A DNA stretch of 48,238 nucleotides from SHLJ01 sp041618535 (lineage in GTDB: Bacteria; Bacteroidota; Bacteroidia; Flavobacteriales; Flavobacteriaceae): the NCBI GenBank assembly GCA_041618535.1, contig JBFKFP010000004.1, positions 1 through 48,238 of the forward strand, given 5' to 3'. This document shows, piece after piece, positions 34,301 to 43,137 of the stretch (the stretch's first letter is position 1; each line of letters begins with the position of its first letter). The position numbers and the translations under genes were made by a program. Under the pieces are notes generated by a model, which was not told the origin of the DNA, did no database searches, and saw only the letters and a list, made by a program, of their open reading frames with translations.

Positions 34301-34789
34301 GGCCTGGCTAAGAATGAGAATCCTATGCAGGGATCATTTATCACAGAGGAACTCACCGACCTGGTTGAGGAAGCCGTGTTGATGGAATTTGATCGGATAA
34401 CGGAACGCGGTGGGGTTCTTGGTGCCATGGAAACCATGTATCAGCGCAGTAAGATCCAGGAGGAGAGCCTTTATTACGAAACGCTTAAACACACCGGTGA
34501 ATTCCCGATCATTGGTGTTAATACATTCCTGAGCAGCAGAGGGTCTCCAACCATAATCCCGACTGAGGTTATTCGTGCCACTGAAGAGGAGAAAGAGGTA
34601 CAGATCCGGACCCTGCAGAATCTGCACAAGGCCCATGATACAGACCAGTTGCTACGAAATCTCCAGGAGGCGGCCATTAAGAATGAAAACATCTTTGAAG
34701 CCCTGATGGAGGTGAGTAAGTACTGCTCTCTCGGCCAGATAACCAGAGCGCTTTTTGAGGTAGGCGGGCAGTACAGGAGGAATATGTAA
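31364..34789 (+). CDS. icmF: Fused isobutyryl-CoA mutase (IcmF)
   Basis: A 1141-residue B12 enzyme that interconverts isobutyryl-CoA and butyryl-CoA. An N-terminal cobalamin domain (about 10-140) has the base-off motif DGHD with His25 and FGGGGGVI. A G-protein chaperone domain has the P-loop GITGTGGAGKSS (200-211) and ETSGIGQSDTE. The C-terminal mutase domain runs from about 570. Two residues separate it from methylmalonyl-CoA mutase. Gln792 (EDQAQNTC) replaces the Arg that binds the methylmalonyl carboxylate. Phe in YPFKRMGEDPTRMFAGEG replaces the Tyr. It has its own -7 box. Some IcmFs act better on isovaleryl-CoA, so the exact substrate is open. Likely role: branched-chain or fatty acyl-CoA metabolism. 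Confidence 0.93.
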   Translation: MEKIQPYKPKNKVRIVTAASLFDGHDAAINIMRRIIQSTGVEVIHLGHDRSVEEVVNTAIQEDANAIAMTSYQGGHNEYFKYMHDLLQERGSGHIKIFGGGGGVILPEEIEDLMEYGITRIYSPDDGRQMGLQGMINDLVSQSDYAIGDQLNGEHKELKNKDPKAIARMISAAENFPELAKGFLEEIHHQNSKTTIPVLGITGTGGAGKSSLVDELVRRFLMDFPEKTIGIVSVDPSKRKTGGALLGDRIRMNAINNPRVYMRSLATRQSNLALSKYVSEAIEILKAAKFDLIILETSGIGQSDTEILEHSDVSLYVMTPEFGAATQLEKIDMLDFADIVSINKFDKRGSKDALRDVKKQYVRNHNLWDLPDDKLPVYGTIASQFNDPGMNTLYKKVMETLVEKAGADLKSSFEVSDEMSEKIFVIPPARVRYLSEIAENNRSYDQTVSEQVKVAQTLFGIYKTVGSVLGSDPELNTHGLDESRMVHPGDESGKQLVELLQKEFDRVKMNLDPYNWDILLGWKDKLKRYRDPVYLYKVRGKEIKIETHTESLAHSQIPKVVLPKFEAWGDILRWVLQENAPGEFPFTAGIYPFKRMGEDPTRMFAGEGGPERTNKRFHYVSMDLPAKRLSTAFDSVTLYGNDPDYRPDIYGKIGNAGVSICCLDDAKKLYSGFDLADPMTSVSMTINGPAPMLLAFFMNAAIDQQCEKYIRKNKLEKAVEKKIREIYKTKGVEQPKYYGELPEGNDGLGLMLLGVTGDQVLPADVYDEIKLKTISQVRGTVQADILKEDQAQNTCIFSTEFALRLMGDVQEYFIENNIRNFYSVSISGYHIAEAGANPITQLAFTLANGFTYVEYYLSRGMDINNFGPNLSFFFSNGIDPEYAVIGRVARRIWAKALKHKYGANSRAQMLKYHIQTSGRSLHAQEIDFNDIRTTLQALYAIYDNCNSLHTNAYDEAITTPTEESVRRAMAIQLIINKELGLAKNENPMQGSFITEELTDLVEEAVLMEFDRITERGGVLGAMETMYQRSKIQEESLYYETLKHTGEFPIIGVNTFLSSRGSPTIIPTEVIRATEEEKEVQIRTLQNLHKAHDTDQLLRNLQEAAIKNENIFEALMEVSKYCSLGQITRALFEVGGQYRRNM

Positions 34790-34890
34790 AGATCAGTTAT
34801 TCTCTCACTGATTATGGTCCTATTTTGACCTCTGAAAGGTTTCGGAATTCTGTATCCAACTAATTTTATAATTTTATGTAAATCAAAGGG

Positions 34891-36633
34891 ATGAATTGGA
34901 ACAACTATTGGCGTGAGCTTCAACGCCGAAACGTGATAAAATCCGGAATCGCTTATTTGGTTGCGGCATGGCTGATGACCCAGGTGCTTTCAATCGTACT
35001 TCCCGCATTTGGTGCCCCGGCCCATTATATGAAATGGGCCTTGATCCTGCTTGGAATAGGATTCCCGATCTGGTTGATCTTTTCCTGGGTGTATGAATTT
35101 ACTCCGGACGGCTGGAAAAAAACCGAGGAAGTTCAGCCCGAACAGTCTATTTCCAAACAAACCGGAAATCGATTGAATAAGATTATCATTGCAACCCTGG
35201 CACTGGCTGTTATTGTATTGCTGGTAGATCGATTTATAAGTCAGTCGGCCGAGGTCATGGACATAGGCGAAAAGTCCCTTGCGGTACTGGCATTTACAGA
35301 TATGAGTCCCAATAAAGACCATGAGTACTTTTCCGATGGAGTAAGCGAAGAACTTTTAAATCGACTAGCAAGGATAGAAGATCTCAAGGTTATGAGCCGA
35401 ACCTCCTCGTTTTCTTTTAAAGGAAAAAATGCCACCGCAACCGCAATTGGTAAGGAACTTGGAGTTACTCACATACTCGAGGGCAGTATCAGGAAAGCCG
35501 GAAACACCATTCGGGTTTCAGCACAGCTTACACGCACCGAAGATGGGGTGCAGGAATGGTCGCGGACCTTCGATCGGAATATGGACAGCATCTTTAGGAT
35601 CCAGGATGAAATCGCTTTAGCAGTAAGCGAAGAGCTGGAAATTTCCTTGCTGGGAGAACCTCAAAAAAATGAGACCTCAGATACCGAAGCATATAACCTT
35701 TATTTGCAAGCCATGCATTTGTTCCGGCAAAACACTAAAGAGGCTATTGTCAAGGCCGAGTCCAAGGTTAAAGAATCGATTGCAATAGATTCCAACTATG
35801 CGCCTTCATGGAGTTTGCTTGCAAGGATTTATGATACGGGGACCTACAATTTTAGTATTCGAAAAAACGAAGAGGGAATTGCTCTCGGCCTGGATGCCAT
35901 AAACCGAGCTATCAAGCTGGATCCCGAATCTGGACAGTCATATGCCACCCTGTCGAGCCTGGAGGAGTTGAATTGGAATTTTGAAGAAGCCGCGGAGACG
36001 ATGAATAAGGCGCTTAAAATCAGTCCGAATGATGCGGTGATTATTGGAACGGCAGCCCTGAGAACATTTGGGAATACCGAAAAAGCTATAGAATTGCTGA
36101 AAAAAGCAATCGATCTTGATCCCTTGGTATATACTAATTTTTTTAATCTTGGTCATGCCTATCTAAGATTGAATAAATTGGATGAAGCAGAGGAGTCCTT
36201 TAACACTTTTGCCATTTACTATCCGAACTGGCAGATCTATCATTATATGATGTCAAGAATAAGGTTGGCCCAGGGCCGATATCAGGAGGCTTTAGATGAG
36301 ATAAACCAGGAAACGCATGAATTCTTTAATTTATACGGACGGATCTTCATAAACCATGCTATGGGCAAAAAGGAAGAGACAGATATTCTCTTTAAAGAAT
36401 ATCTCGAGAATTATGGGAAAACCGACTTAGCCAATACTGCAGATCTTTATGCTTACAGAGGTGATTACGAAAGATCGTTTGAATACCTGGAAAAAGCCTA
36501 TGAGAACCGGGATCCGGTACTGATTGAAGCGTTGACCTATCCATCCTTCAAACCCATGTATTCAGATAAACGCTGGGGGGAATTCATCGGGAAACTCGGT
36601 TTGCCGGATGATCATGGTTATCCTTTGGAATGA
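34891..36633 (+). CDS. TolB/FlgO-like TPR membrane protein
   Basis: A 580-residue protein. The first 110 residues have three helices (SGIAYLVAAWLMTQVLSIVL, WALILLGIGFPIWLIFSWVY and NKIIIATLALAVIVLLV). A FlgO/TolB-like domain follows at about 125-245: SLAVLAFTDMSPNKDHEYFSDG, VTHILEGSIRKAGNTIRVSA and WSRTFDR. The rest holds about six TPR repeats, such as AIKLDPESGQSYATLSSLEE and AIDLDPLVYTNFFNLGHAY. This layout is seen in regulators with an N-terminal DNA-binding or cyclase domain; here that part is replaced by the membrane segment. The partner is unknown. It is monocistronic by spacing. Confidence 0.85.
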   Translation: MNWNNYWRELQRRNVIKSGIAYLVAAWLMTQVLSIVLPAFGAPAHYMKWALILLGIGFPIWLIFSWVYEFTPDGWKKTEEVQPEQSISKQTGNRLNKIIIATLALAVIVLLVDRFISQSAEVMDIGEKSLAVLAFTDMSPNKDHEYFSDGVSEELLNRLARIEDLKVMSRTSSFSFKGKNATATAIGKELGVTHILEGSIRKAGNTIRVSAQLTRTEDGVQEWSRTFDRNMDSIFRIQDEIALAVSEELEISLLGEPQKNETSDTEAYNLYLQAMHLFRQNTKEAIVKAESKVKESIAIDSNYAPSWSLLARIYDTGTYNFSIRKNEEGIALGLDAINRAIKLDPESGQSYATLSSLEELNWNFEEAAETMNKALKISPNDAVIIGTAALRTFGNTEKAIELLKKAIDLDPLVYTNFFNLGHAYLRLNKLDEAEESFNTFAIYYPNWQIYHYMMSRIRLAQGRYQEALDEINQETHEFFNLYGRIFINHAMGKKEETDILFKEYLENYGKTDLANTADLYAYRGDYERSFEYLEKAYENRDPVLIEALTYPSFKPMYSDKRWGEFIGKLGLPDDHGYPLE

Positions 36634-36722
36634 ATTGGATTATGTTTCTCTTCAATATAACCAATAATTTGAATCAATTAAACCAGTGCTGGTTTGTGAT
36701 TTCTTAGTTTGGGTGACAACCA

Positions 36723-37448
36723 ATGAATTTCAAGAAAATTTTTATCCCGTCAACGAATAACCTCTTTATTTGGCTCAGCGCAGTGAGCTTGCTCGTTCTT
36801 CTGATTGCAGGATTCGCCGATGCTTTTGCCATTGTAATGGCTTACTTCCTTGAAACCTTTTTGATAGGATTAGTGCATTGCTTTAAAATGTATTTCGTAG
36901 GTAAACGGAGTATGATGCAACAAGCCAATCCTGGAAAAAAGGTGAACTTCCTGATTCTCTTCTTTATGTTCCACTATTCCTTCTTTGTGGCGGTGCAGTC
37001 TATTTTTGTTTTTGCGATCTTTCAACTGGCCGATTCAAATCTGAAGGATCCCTTTATGCTGGCAGAAAATTATAGATATGTCCTTGGCTTTAAAGGAATA
37101 GGTTTGGGGCTATTGATCATGTTTATATTTATAGCTCTGCAAACCTATTTTTCTTTTTTCAGGACCGGGATGTATCATTACTATATTGTAGACAAGATGT
37201 TTTTCCAGCCCTACCTGAGAATTTTTGTTCAGCAGTTTACGGTGATTCTGGCCATGTTTTTCGTTGCTTTTATTCACTCCGGAATCATCGCTGCTATTAT
37301 TTTAATAATCCTTAGACTGCTTGTTGATCTGGTTGGGGTGTTTCTGAATTCAGGAGAAAAGAATAAACGTGCCCTGGCAAATAAATTGGCACAGTCATCA
37401 GATCAATCGCCTGAGGAGATCTATGATGAAATCAACCATATGTGTTAA
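36723..37448 (+). CDS. DUF6498-type membrane protein
   Basis: A 241-residue inner-membrane protein with about six helices, including LFIWLSAVSLLVLLIAGFAD, AIVMAYFLETFLIGLVHCFKM, FLILFFMFHYSFFVAVQS and IGLGLLIMFIFIALQTYFSFF. YFLETFLIG near the second helix and FHYSFF in the third are the signature of the DUF6498 family. The C-terminal tail is polar. The family has no known function. The gene is 89 bases after the TPR protein and 109 before the Cys-rich peptide, in the same direction; no shared operon signal is visible. Confidence 0.8.
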   Translation: MNFKKIFIPSTNNLFIWLSAVSLLVLLIAGFADAFAIVMAYFLETFLIGLVHCFKMYFVGKRSMMQQANPGKKVNFLILFFMFHYSFFVAVQSIFVFAIFQLADSNLKDPFMLAENYRYVLGFKGIGLGLLIMFIFIALQTYFSFFRTGMYHYYIVDKMFFQPYLRIFVQQFTVILAMFFVAFIHSGIIAAIILIILRLLVDLVGVFLNSGEKNKRALANKLAQSSDQSPEEIYDEINHMC

Positions 37449-37557
37449 TGCCTTGGCTTAGGATTTACATGATGTAATCATTCAAAATATTTAACATGAT
37501 TTTCTGATTCTCTGTTTTATTAATTGCGTAACTTCATCTTAACCAATTAATTGAATC

Positions 37558-37668
37558 ATGCTTAGTAAATCTGATTGCACTTGTGAATGCTCCTCCTGTC
37601 AAACGGGAGACTGCGCGCATTGTGTTTGTGATGAATGCACCTGCGACGGTTGTTTCTGCGGGAAATAA
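37558..37668 (+). CDS. Metallothionein-like Cys-rich peptide, 36 residues
   Basis: A 36-codon gene with 11 cysteines and one histidine. It reads MLSKSDCTCECSSC, QTGDCAHC and then VCDECTCDGCFCGK, so the order is CxCxCxxC, four residues, CxxCxCxxCxCxxCxC. CxC and CxxC pairs of this density are the mark of metallothioneins, which wrap Zn, Cu or Cd clusters. Six acidic or basic polar residues keep it soluble; there is no signal peptide. The ATG is preceded by AT-rich text as for other genes here. It is shorter than classical bacterial SmtA/BmtA (about 55 residues) and has one His. It lies between DUF6498 and hydrolase genes, with no metal-transport gene adjacent. It is a strong candidate but unverified. 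Confidence 0.65.
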   Translation: MLSKSDCTCECSSCQTGDCAHCVCDECTCDGCFCGK

Positions 37669-37790
37669 GCAGTGAAGGCATCCGCTTGAGATCTGAAAAT
37701 GAAAATGGCCATCAGCCCTTTTTACTGCTGTTATCGCTAATTCTTCAATATCGATGATATGTTTTATTTCCGTCTCTTTTTCTATTGAAA

Positions 37791-38960
37791 ATGCTTAGAA
37801 TGTTAATTTTTCTCCTGTTGAGTACAGTGTGTTATTCTCAGGAGTTTAAGGGGCATTTAATGGATTCGGTTAAAGTAGGTGAAACAGCAGAAGAAACTTT
37901 TCAGCTGTATCTTCCTTCAAAGTACGACCCGAATTCCCTCAGCGCCGTTGTATTTATTTTTGATCCTACTGGCAATGGAAAAAGCGGTATTGATCCCTTC
38001 CTCGAAGTAGCAGAGAGCTACAATTATATCCTGGTTTGTTCCAATAACGCCAAGAATGGGCCATTGCAACTCAATTTTGATATAACAAACCGGTTGTTCG
38101 AAGAGGTATTCTCCAGTTTCAATATTGATCCGAAGCAAATTTACCTGGCAGGCTTTTCAGGGGGTTCAAGGTTTTCAACCGCAATTGCCGTATTGACCAA
38201 CCAGATTCAAGGGGTAATAGCGTGCGGTTCTGGTTTTCCAGACAATATCAGTTATGCGCCTGTTTCTCCCGACTTCACTTACGCGGCTGTTGTAGGTGAT
38301 CGCGATATGAATTTCAGCGAGATGAGCAATAATTTCCTGTATCTCAAGAAACTAAATTTTACAACAGATCTTTTTGTATTTGACGGACCTCATGAGTGGC
38401 CACCAACTGAAAAGATCATGGAGGTTTTTGATTGGCTTGAAATTCTGGCCTATAAAAAAGGGCTCAGGTCCAGGAATAACAAAATAATTTCTCAAAATTA
38501 TTCCAGGACCTATAACAGCTATCTCAAGACATCTCAACTCCTTCGGAAGGAGGCTCTTCTTAACCGGATGATAAATGCCTATGGCGTTTATGTGAAAACA
38601 GACAGCCTCAGAGGCAAACTTTTGAGCTTGCGCAATTCAGAAGCATTTCAACATGAGAAAAATAATCAGGACGAAATATTCGAGCTCGAGGAAAGCCTGA
38701 TTAAAAAATTGACCAGCCAGTTTTATGCAGACCACAAAAATCCTGAGAAGGTGAACCTCAAATGGTGGTCCCAGGAACTGGCCAAACTTGAAAAGTTAGG
38801 ATTCAAGGGTAACGAACGCCAGAAAATGGTCGAAAGATTAAAATATAAACTATTCGAACTGGCTTATACACGCAGCCGCCCTGAGTATTTCAATGTAAAT
38901 CCTAAACAACAAAACTTCTGCTATTCCCTGATTCGAATCCTGAACATAGATTTCAATTAG
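37791..38960 (+). CDS. Exported alpha/beta hydrolase-like protein
   Basis: A 389-residue exported protein with a signal peptide (LIFLLLSTVCYSQ). Residues 35-215 are an alpha/beta hydrolase core: SLSAVVFIFDPTGNG, then IYLAGFSGGSRFS with the nucleophile Ser123 in GFSGG. Later comes VVGDRDMNF with a likely acid, and FDGPHEWPP with the catalytic His. The rest is a helical region of unknown role. The core resembles PHB-depolymerase or feruloyl-esterase-like enzymes, but the substrate is not shown. ATG 37791 is chosen over a TTG two codons upstream. It converges on the amidohydrolase gene with five bases between. Confidence 0.8.
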   Translation: MLRMLIFLLLSTVCYSQEFKGHLMDSVKVGETAEETFQLYLPSKYDPNSLSAVVFIFDPTGNGKSGIDPFLEVAESYNYILVCSNNAKNGPLQLNFDITNRLFEEVFSSFNIDPKQIYLAGFSGGSRFSTAIAVLTNQIQGVIACGSGFPDNISYAPVSPDFTYAAVVGDRDMNFSEMSNNFLYLKKLNFTTDLFVFDGPHEWPPTEKIMEVFDWLEILAYKKGLRSRNNKIISQNYSRTYNSYLKTSQLLRKEALLNRMINAYGVYVKTDSLRGKLLSLRNSEAFQHEKNNQDEIFELEESLIKKLTSQFYADHKNPEKVNLKWWSQELAKLEKLGFKGNERQKMVERLKYKLFELAYTRSRPEYFNVNPKQQNFCYSLIRILNIDFN

Positions 38961-38965
38961 ATGGT

Positions 38966-40549
38966 TTAATCCTTGATACCTGGCTGTTTCAGTGTCCAGC
39001 CGTTTTTCTCCTTTTCGAAGTCAACCATAGCTTTAACCTCTGCCAGCAGCCGTTTGGCATCATAAATAATTCCGTCCTTAATGGTATATTTAACACCGCC
39101 AACCCTTACAACTTCGTTGTTTTCGGTGAGTTTGACAGCTCCTGTCCCGTAAAGGGACTTCAGATTTTCAAGAGGGTTCTCTTCCACGATCACGAAATCG
39201 GCCAGTTTCCCTATTTGCACACTGCCTATCTTATCGTCCCAGCCAAGTGCTTCGGCCCCATTCAAGGTGGCCGCCCTGATCACTTCAAGCGGATGGAAGC
39301 CAGCCTCCCTAAGTAATTCGAGTTCCCGCACATAAGCAAAACCGTAAAGTTGGTAGATAAATCCAGAATCAGATCCTGTGGTGACCCTTCCACCACGGTT
39401 TTTATACTCATTGATGAAGGTCATCCATAATTGAAAATTCCTCTTCCATTCTATCTCCTGTTCAGTTCCCCAATAATGCCAGTAACTACCATGACTTATT
39501 TTACTTGGTTCATAGAATTTCCATAAAGAGGGGAGGGTATAGTCTTCATGCCATTCTGCACGTCTGGCCCTGTGAAGGTCACGGCTGGCTTCGTAAATAT
39601 TGAAAGTCGGGTCCAGGGTGAAGTCCAGTTTAAGGAGTTCATTCATCACATTATTCCAATGTTCCGAATAGGGCTCAGCGGCTTGCTTCCAAAGTTTGCC
39701 AGCTTCCTCGAAGCGGTGCTGCTCGTTCTGGTAATTGTAGTCTAATGGATAGTCCTGTACAGTGCGATCGTCGAAAAGGGCCTCTGGCAGACCATACCAG
39801 TGTTCCATTGAGGTCAGACCTGCTCTTGCTGAATGCAGTACGTTCCATCGCGCTACGCTCAACTGGGCGTGATGACATGCCGATCCCAGTCCTAATTTTT
39901 TATTTTCATCGAGGGCGGCGGTCATTATTTCAGGTTCAGCTCCAAAAAACTTGATGCCGTCAGCTCCTTTTTCAGCATTGGCCCTTACCCATTTTCGCGC
40001 CATCTCGGGCGTGCTTAAAGGCTGGTCATTTAGAGGATTGAAGGTACTTGAAGTCTGACCGAATCCGGTATATGCGAATATCCTGGGAGCAACAATCTCG
40101 TTCTTCGCGCTCTTTCGTTTAAGATCCAATGTAAAATCAACTCCCCGGCCGCTGGGTTCTCTCACGGTTGTAACACCATGCGCCATCCATAGCCTGAATA
40201 CATATTCTGGTTCTGCTCCCTGGGCCCGTCCACCGATATGGCCGTGCATATCTATGAATCCTGGCAAGAGATACATTCCTGAGGCATCAATTTCTCTTCC
40301 TCCATCTTTTAATTTGGGCCTGCGCGATTCATTGATCGCAACCCCGGGATATCCCACAACCTGGATTTGCCTGATGATGTTATTCTCAACAACGATGTCT
40401 ATCGGGCCCCTGGGAGGGGCCCCGTCGCCGTTTATCAGGGTTACCCCCCTGATTATCAATTGGGAATACGGTCCTTCACCATTGTAATCAGATTGTGAAA
40501 ATGAAATTGTGAAAAAACAAAGGGCAGAAAACAAAAGAAATGGTCTCAT
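38966..40549 (-). CDS. Exported amidohydrolase
   Basis: A 527-residue protein with a signal peptide (LLFSALCFFTISFSQ). The amidohydrolase barrel has the metal motif LPGFIDMHGHIGG (HxH), later His ligands in ACHHAQLS and LTSMEHW, and the Asp in TTGSDSGF. The C-terminal LADFVIVEENPLENL closes the small beta domain with IIRGVTLINGDG at the N-terminus. The group includes imidazolonepropionase- and prolidase-like enzymes that cut cyclic amides or dipeptides. It is two bases after the M14 carboxypeptidase, so they are made together; a role in handling peptides in the periplasm fits. Confidence 0.9.
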   Translation of the reverse strand: MRPFLLFSALCFFTISFSQSDYNGEGPYSQLIIRGVTLINGDGAPPRGPIDIVVENNIIRQIQVVGYPGVAINESRRPKLKDGGREIDASGMYLLPGFIDMHGHIGGRAQGAEPEYVFRLWMAHGVTTVREPSGRGVDFTLDLKRKSAKNEIVAPRIFAYTGFGQTSSTFNPLNDQPLSTPEMARKWVRANAEKGADGIKFFGAEPEIMTAALDENKKLGLGSACHHAQLSVARWNVLHSARAGLTSMEHWYGLPEALFDDRTVQDYPLDYNYQNEQHRFEEAGKLWKQAAEPYSEHWNNVMNELLKLDFTLDPTFNIYEASRDLHRARRAEWHEDYTLPSLWKFYEPSKISHGSYWHYWGTEQEIEWKRNFQLWMTFINEYKNRGGRVTTGSDSGFIYQLYGFAYVRELELLREAGFHPLEVIRAATLNGAEALGWDDKIGSVQIGKLADFVIVEENPLENLKSLYGTGAVKLTENNEVVRVGGVKYTIKDGIIYDAKRLLAEVKAMVDFEKEKNGWTLKQPGIKD

Positions 40550-40551
40550 TT

Positions 40552-43092
40552 TTATCTTGGTCTAGGTATTGATATTTGGCTTCCCAGGAATAATGCGTTT
40601 AGAAACAGTCGGTTGGTCCCGTACCAGGCGCCCCTGAAATTGGGGTTGTCCGCAAAAAGAACAACTCGGCCCCTGCCCACCGGACTAACGATAAGTGATG
40701 CCGATGGTTTTAGGAACGTATTAAGGTTATCATCAGAGATAAATCCATCAATATGAGGGTCTGAAGTATATTTAGCTACTGTTGAATATGCATTTTTACT
40801 CGGACTTATAAAGACATTGTTATTCTTGTAGACCGGCAGCTTGTCTTTTCTGTAACCAAAACCCAATGGGTGGGTTATATCGAGATCTACCTCGAATATC
40901 GCTCCTCCCAAACGCTCCCGGCCAATGTTTTCCGGGGCATCAACATAAGGTAATCTCTCAACTATCTTAATGCTGTCTTTTTCCTTTGGTTTTTTCGTCA
41001 GTTCTTCCTTAACCAGCTTTTTATTGATGGCCCATTCCGAAGCTCGTCCTATTGTAATCAGGGTATTTCCTTTGGCAGTCCATTCCTGGAGTTTTTTAAT
41101 GTGTATTGAATCCAGCTGAGGGTAGCTTCCCGAGACCATGACCAGCGTATTGTATTTTTCCAGATTAGCTGAGCTGATACCGCGTAACTGCAGTTTGGTG
41201 ATCGGCACATTGATACGCGTGTCAAGTAAATGCCAGACCTCTCCAGCCTCATACGAACTAACACCATCGCCGATTATCATGGCAGGCTTTGGTTTTTTGA
41301 CAGCTCTGAAATTATTGCTTCCAAGATCAATACCTGCGCTGCTGAATCCGGAATTCGCCGTGTAGATCGGAACCTGATATTTTTCCTGGGCCTGTTTTAT
41401 TATATTATAGACTTCTTCCGGGCTTTTCGATTGTTTGCTCACCGGAACAAGTATGCTACCGTACTGGAACGATCTATTTCCCGTATTGGTTTGAATAGAA
41501 AACGGTTTAAAGGCAGAAGCCAGCTTGAGTCCGTTTTCCTGCATGTGGTAAAGTGCCGCCGGTGCATAATAATCATCCCAATCCATGATGTATGCATAAT
41601 CACTTCTTGGAACTGCGATGATGTTAATAATTCCTTCTGTTGATTGAAGTTCCTCTCCCAGCGCTCCGCTTTTAAGTCCGCGATAGGGAATGTTATAAAA
41701 GTTGGCTATGCTCCATGCTGAGGCATCGTAGAACACGCTATCCCGGTATTCGTTATATGTTTCGAACATGGTCTGAACCATCCTGCGTTGAGGTTGACCA
41801 AGAGGAACTCTGAATTTTTCACCATTCTTGTAAACTTTAATTTTGTGTTTCAGAAGGAAATCTACAAAGGCCTTATTCCGATTTTGATCGAAGGCATCTC
41901 CGAATTCGTATGCCGTAAAACCGGTTGGTGCTTTTTCAGTTAAAGCAGTCTTAAAAAAGTCCTGCTGATATTTTCTCAATGTGCCCTTGTTCTCAACCGC
42001 CGCTTTAACCGTGGCAATACTGGACTGGTATTGATTCCTAATTGTAAAAGCAAAGGAAATAGTCCCATATTGGGTTTCCTGTAAGTGCCCCCTGGAACTG
42101 GCCTGCTCAAAGAGAAGAGCGAGGGCTCCCTGAAGGTCAGGATAGGACGAACCATACCCGGGATAAGTGCCGTCAAAAGATTCTTTGGTGTAATAAAAGG
42201 AACCGATTTCATCAAGGGCCTCCTGGAAGTAAGGTGCGAACAGATCATTGAGATCCTCATAATTTTCCTTTGGCATAATGGGGTCCTTGGAACCTATCGG
42301 TTTCATAGGTTCAAAGAAATAGGTGCTGTTGGTACCCATTTCATGAAAATCGGTTACCACATTAGGGTACCATTTGTGGTACCAGTTGAGTTTGCCCTGG
42401 CTTTCAGGGTGAACGGCCAGAAGCCAGTCACGGTTCAGGTCGAACCAATAATGATTTGTCCTACCTCGTGGCCAGGCCTCAAAATGTTCTGCATCAGACC
42501 CGTCAGAAACAAGGTTGTATCCCTTAAATTGATTAGCCCATTGCGTATGCCTGTCACGCCCGTCGGGATTGATGGTTGGGTCGATAAAGATGACGGCATT
42601 CTCAATGTAGTTTTTTACTTCAGGGCTTTCAGATGCAACAAGTGTATAAGCCGTAAGCATGGCTGCCTCAGAGGAGGAAGGCTCATTTCCATGAACATTA
42701 TAACCAAGTTGAACAAATACCGGAACATCATCGTAATTAGTCGGATTGTCTTTAGGGTCTACAAATCGCAGATGTTGGCTTTTTATTTGTTCCAGGTTAC
42801 TCAGGTTTTCCGGGGTGGATACCGTAAGGATCACAAGTTTTCTCCTCTCGTGCGTGTAGCCGTATATCTCGATTGAAGCCCTGTCTGAGGCCCTGGCCAA
42901 TTCTTCCAGGTAAGCAACAATGAGGTCGTGCCTCGTATGTTGATGTCCTATGGAGTAACCCAGAAATTCCTCCGGGCTTGGAATATTAGGATTAAAAGGC
43001 GCCTTGTTTTTGAAAAAGTAATCCTGCGCGTGAGATAAACCAAGACAGCATGTAAATAATGTGATGGTCAGACTAAGTGTCAAGTTTCTCAT
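40552..43092 (-). CDS. M14-family zinc carboxypeptidase, exported
   Basis: An 846-residue metallopeptidase with a signal peptide (LTITLFTCCLGLSHAQ). The zinc site is HGNE (His134, Glu137) in LGYNVHGNEPSSSEAAML, with a likely third ligand in TDFHEMGTNSTYFF and a catalytic Glu in LALLFEQASSRG. PTINPDGRDR is another M14 signature. Residues from about 370 to the end form a large C-terminal region with a class I glutaminase-like fold around SSYEAGEVWHLLD, as in other Bacteroidota M14 proteins. It trims C-terminal residues from peptides outside the cytoplasm. The amidohydrolase follows after two bases. Confidence 0.93.
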   Translation of the reverse strand: MRNLTLSLTITLFTCCLGLSHAQDYFFKNKAPFNPNIPSPEEFLGYSIGHQHTRHDLIVAYLEELARASDRASIEIYGYTHERRKLVILTVSTPENLSNLEQIKSQHLRFVDPKDNPTNYDDVPVFVQLGYNVHGNEPSSSEAAMLTAYTLVASESPEVKNYIENAVIFIDPTINPDGRDRHTQWANQFKGYNLVSDGSDAEHFEAWPRGRTNHYWFDLNRDWLLAVHPESQGKLNWYHKWYPNVVTDFHEMGTNSTYFFEPMKPIGSKDPIMPKENYEDLNDLFAPYFQEALDEIGSFYYTKESFDGTYPGYGSSYPDLQGALALLFEQASSRGHLQETQYGTISFAFTIRNQYQSSIATVKAAVENKGTLRKYQQDFFKTALTEKAPTGFTAYEFGDAFDQNRNKAFVDFLLKHKIKVYKNGEKFRVPLGQPQRRMVQTMFETYNEYRDSVFYDASAWSIANFYNIPYRGLKSGALGEELQSTEGIINIIAVPRSDYAYIMDWDDYYAPAALYHMQENGLKLASAFKPFSIQTNTGNRSFQYGSILVPVSKQSKSPEEVYNIIKQAQEKYQVPIYTANSGFSSAGIDLGSNNFRAVKKPKPAMIIGDGVSSYEAGEVWHLLDTRINVPITKLQLRGISSANLEKYNTLVMVSGSYPQLDSIHIKKLQEWTAKGNTLITIGRASEWAINKKLVKEELTKKPKEKDSIKIVERLPYVDAPENIGRERLGGAIFEVDLDITHPLGFGYRKDKLPVYKNNNVFISPSKNAYSTVAKYTSDPHIDGFISDDNLNTFLKPSASLIVSPVGRGRVVLFADNPNFRGAWYGTNRLFLNALFLGSQISIPRPR

Positions 43093-43137
43093 TTGGTTAG
43101 TTTTATTGTAATCATGGTAAATTAAGCAATTCTTTCA

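Noticed and set aside
42085..42876. 263-codon forward frame antisense to the M14 gene
   Set aside because: Long, but it is the mirror of a strongly supported peptidase and shows no domain of its own.
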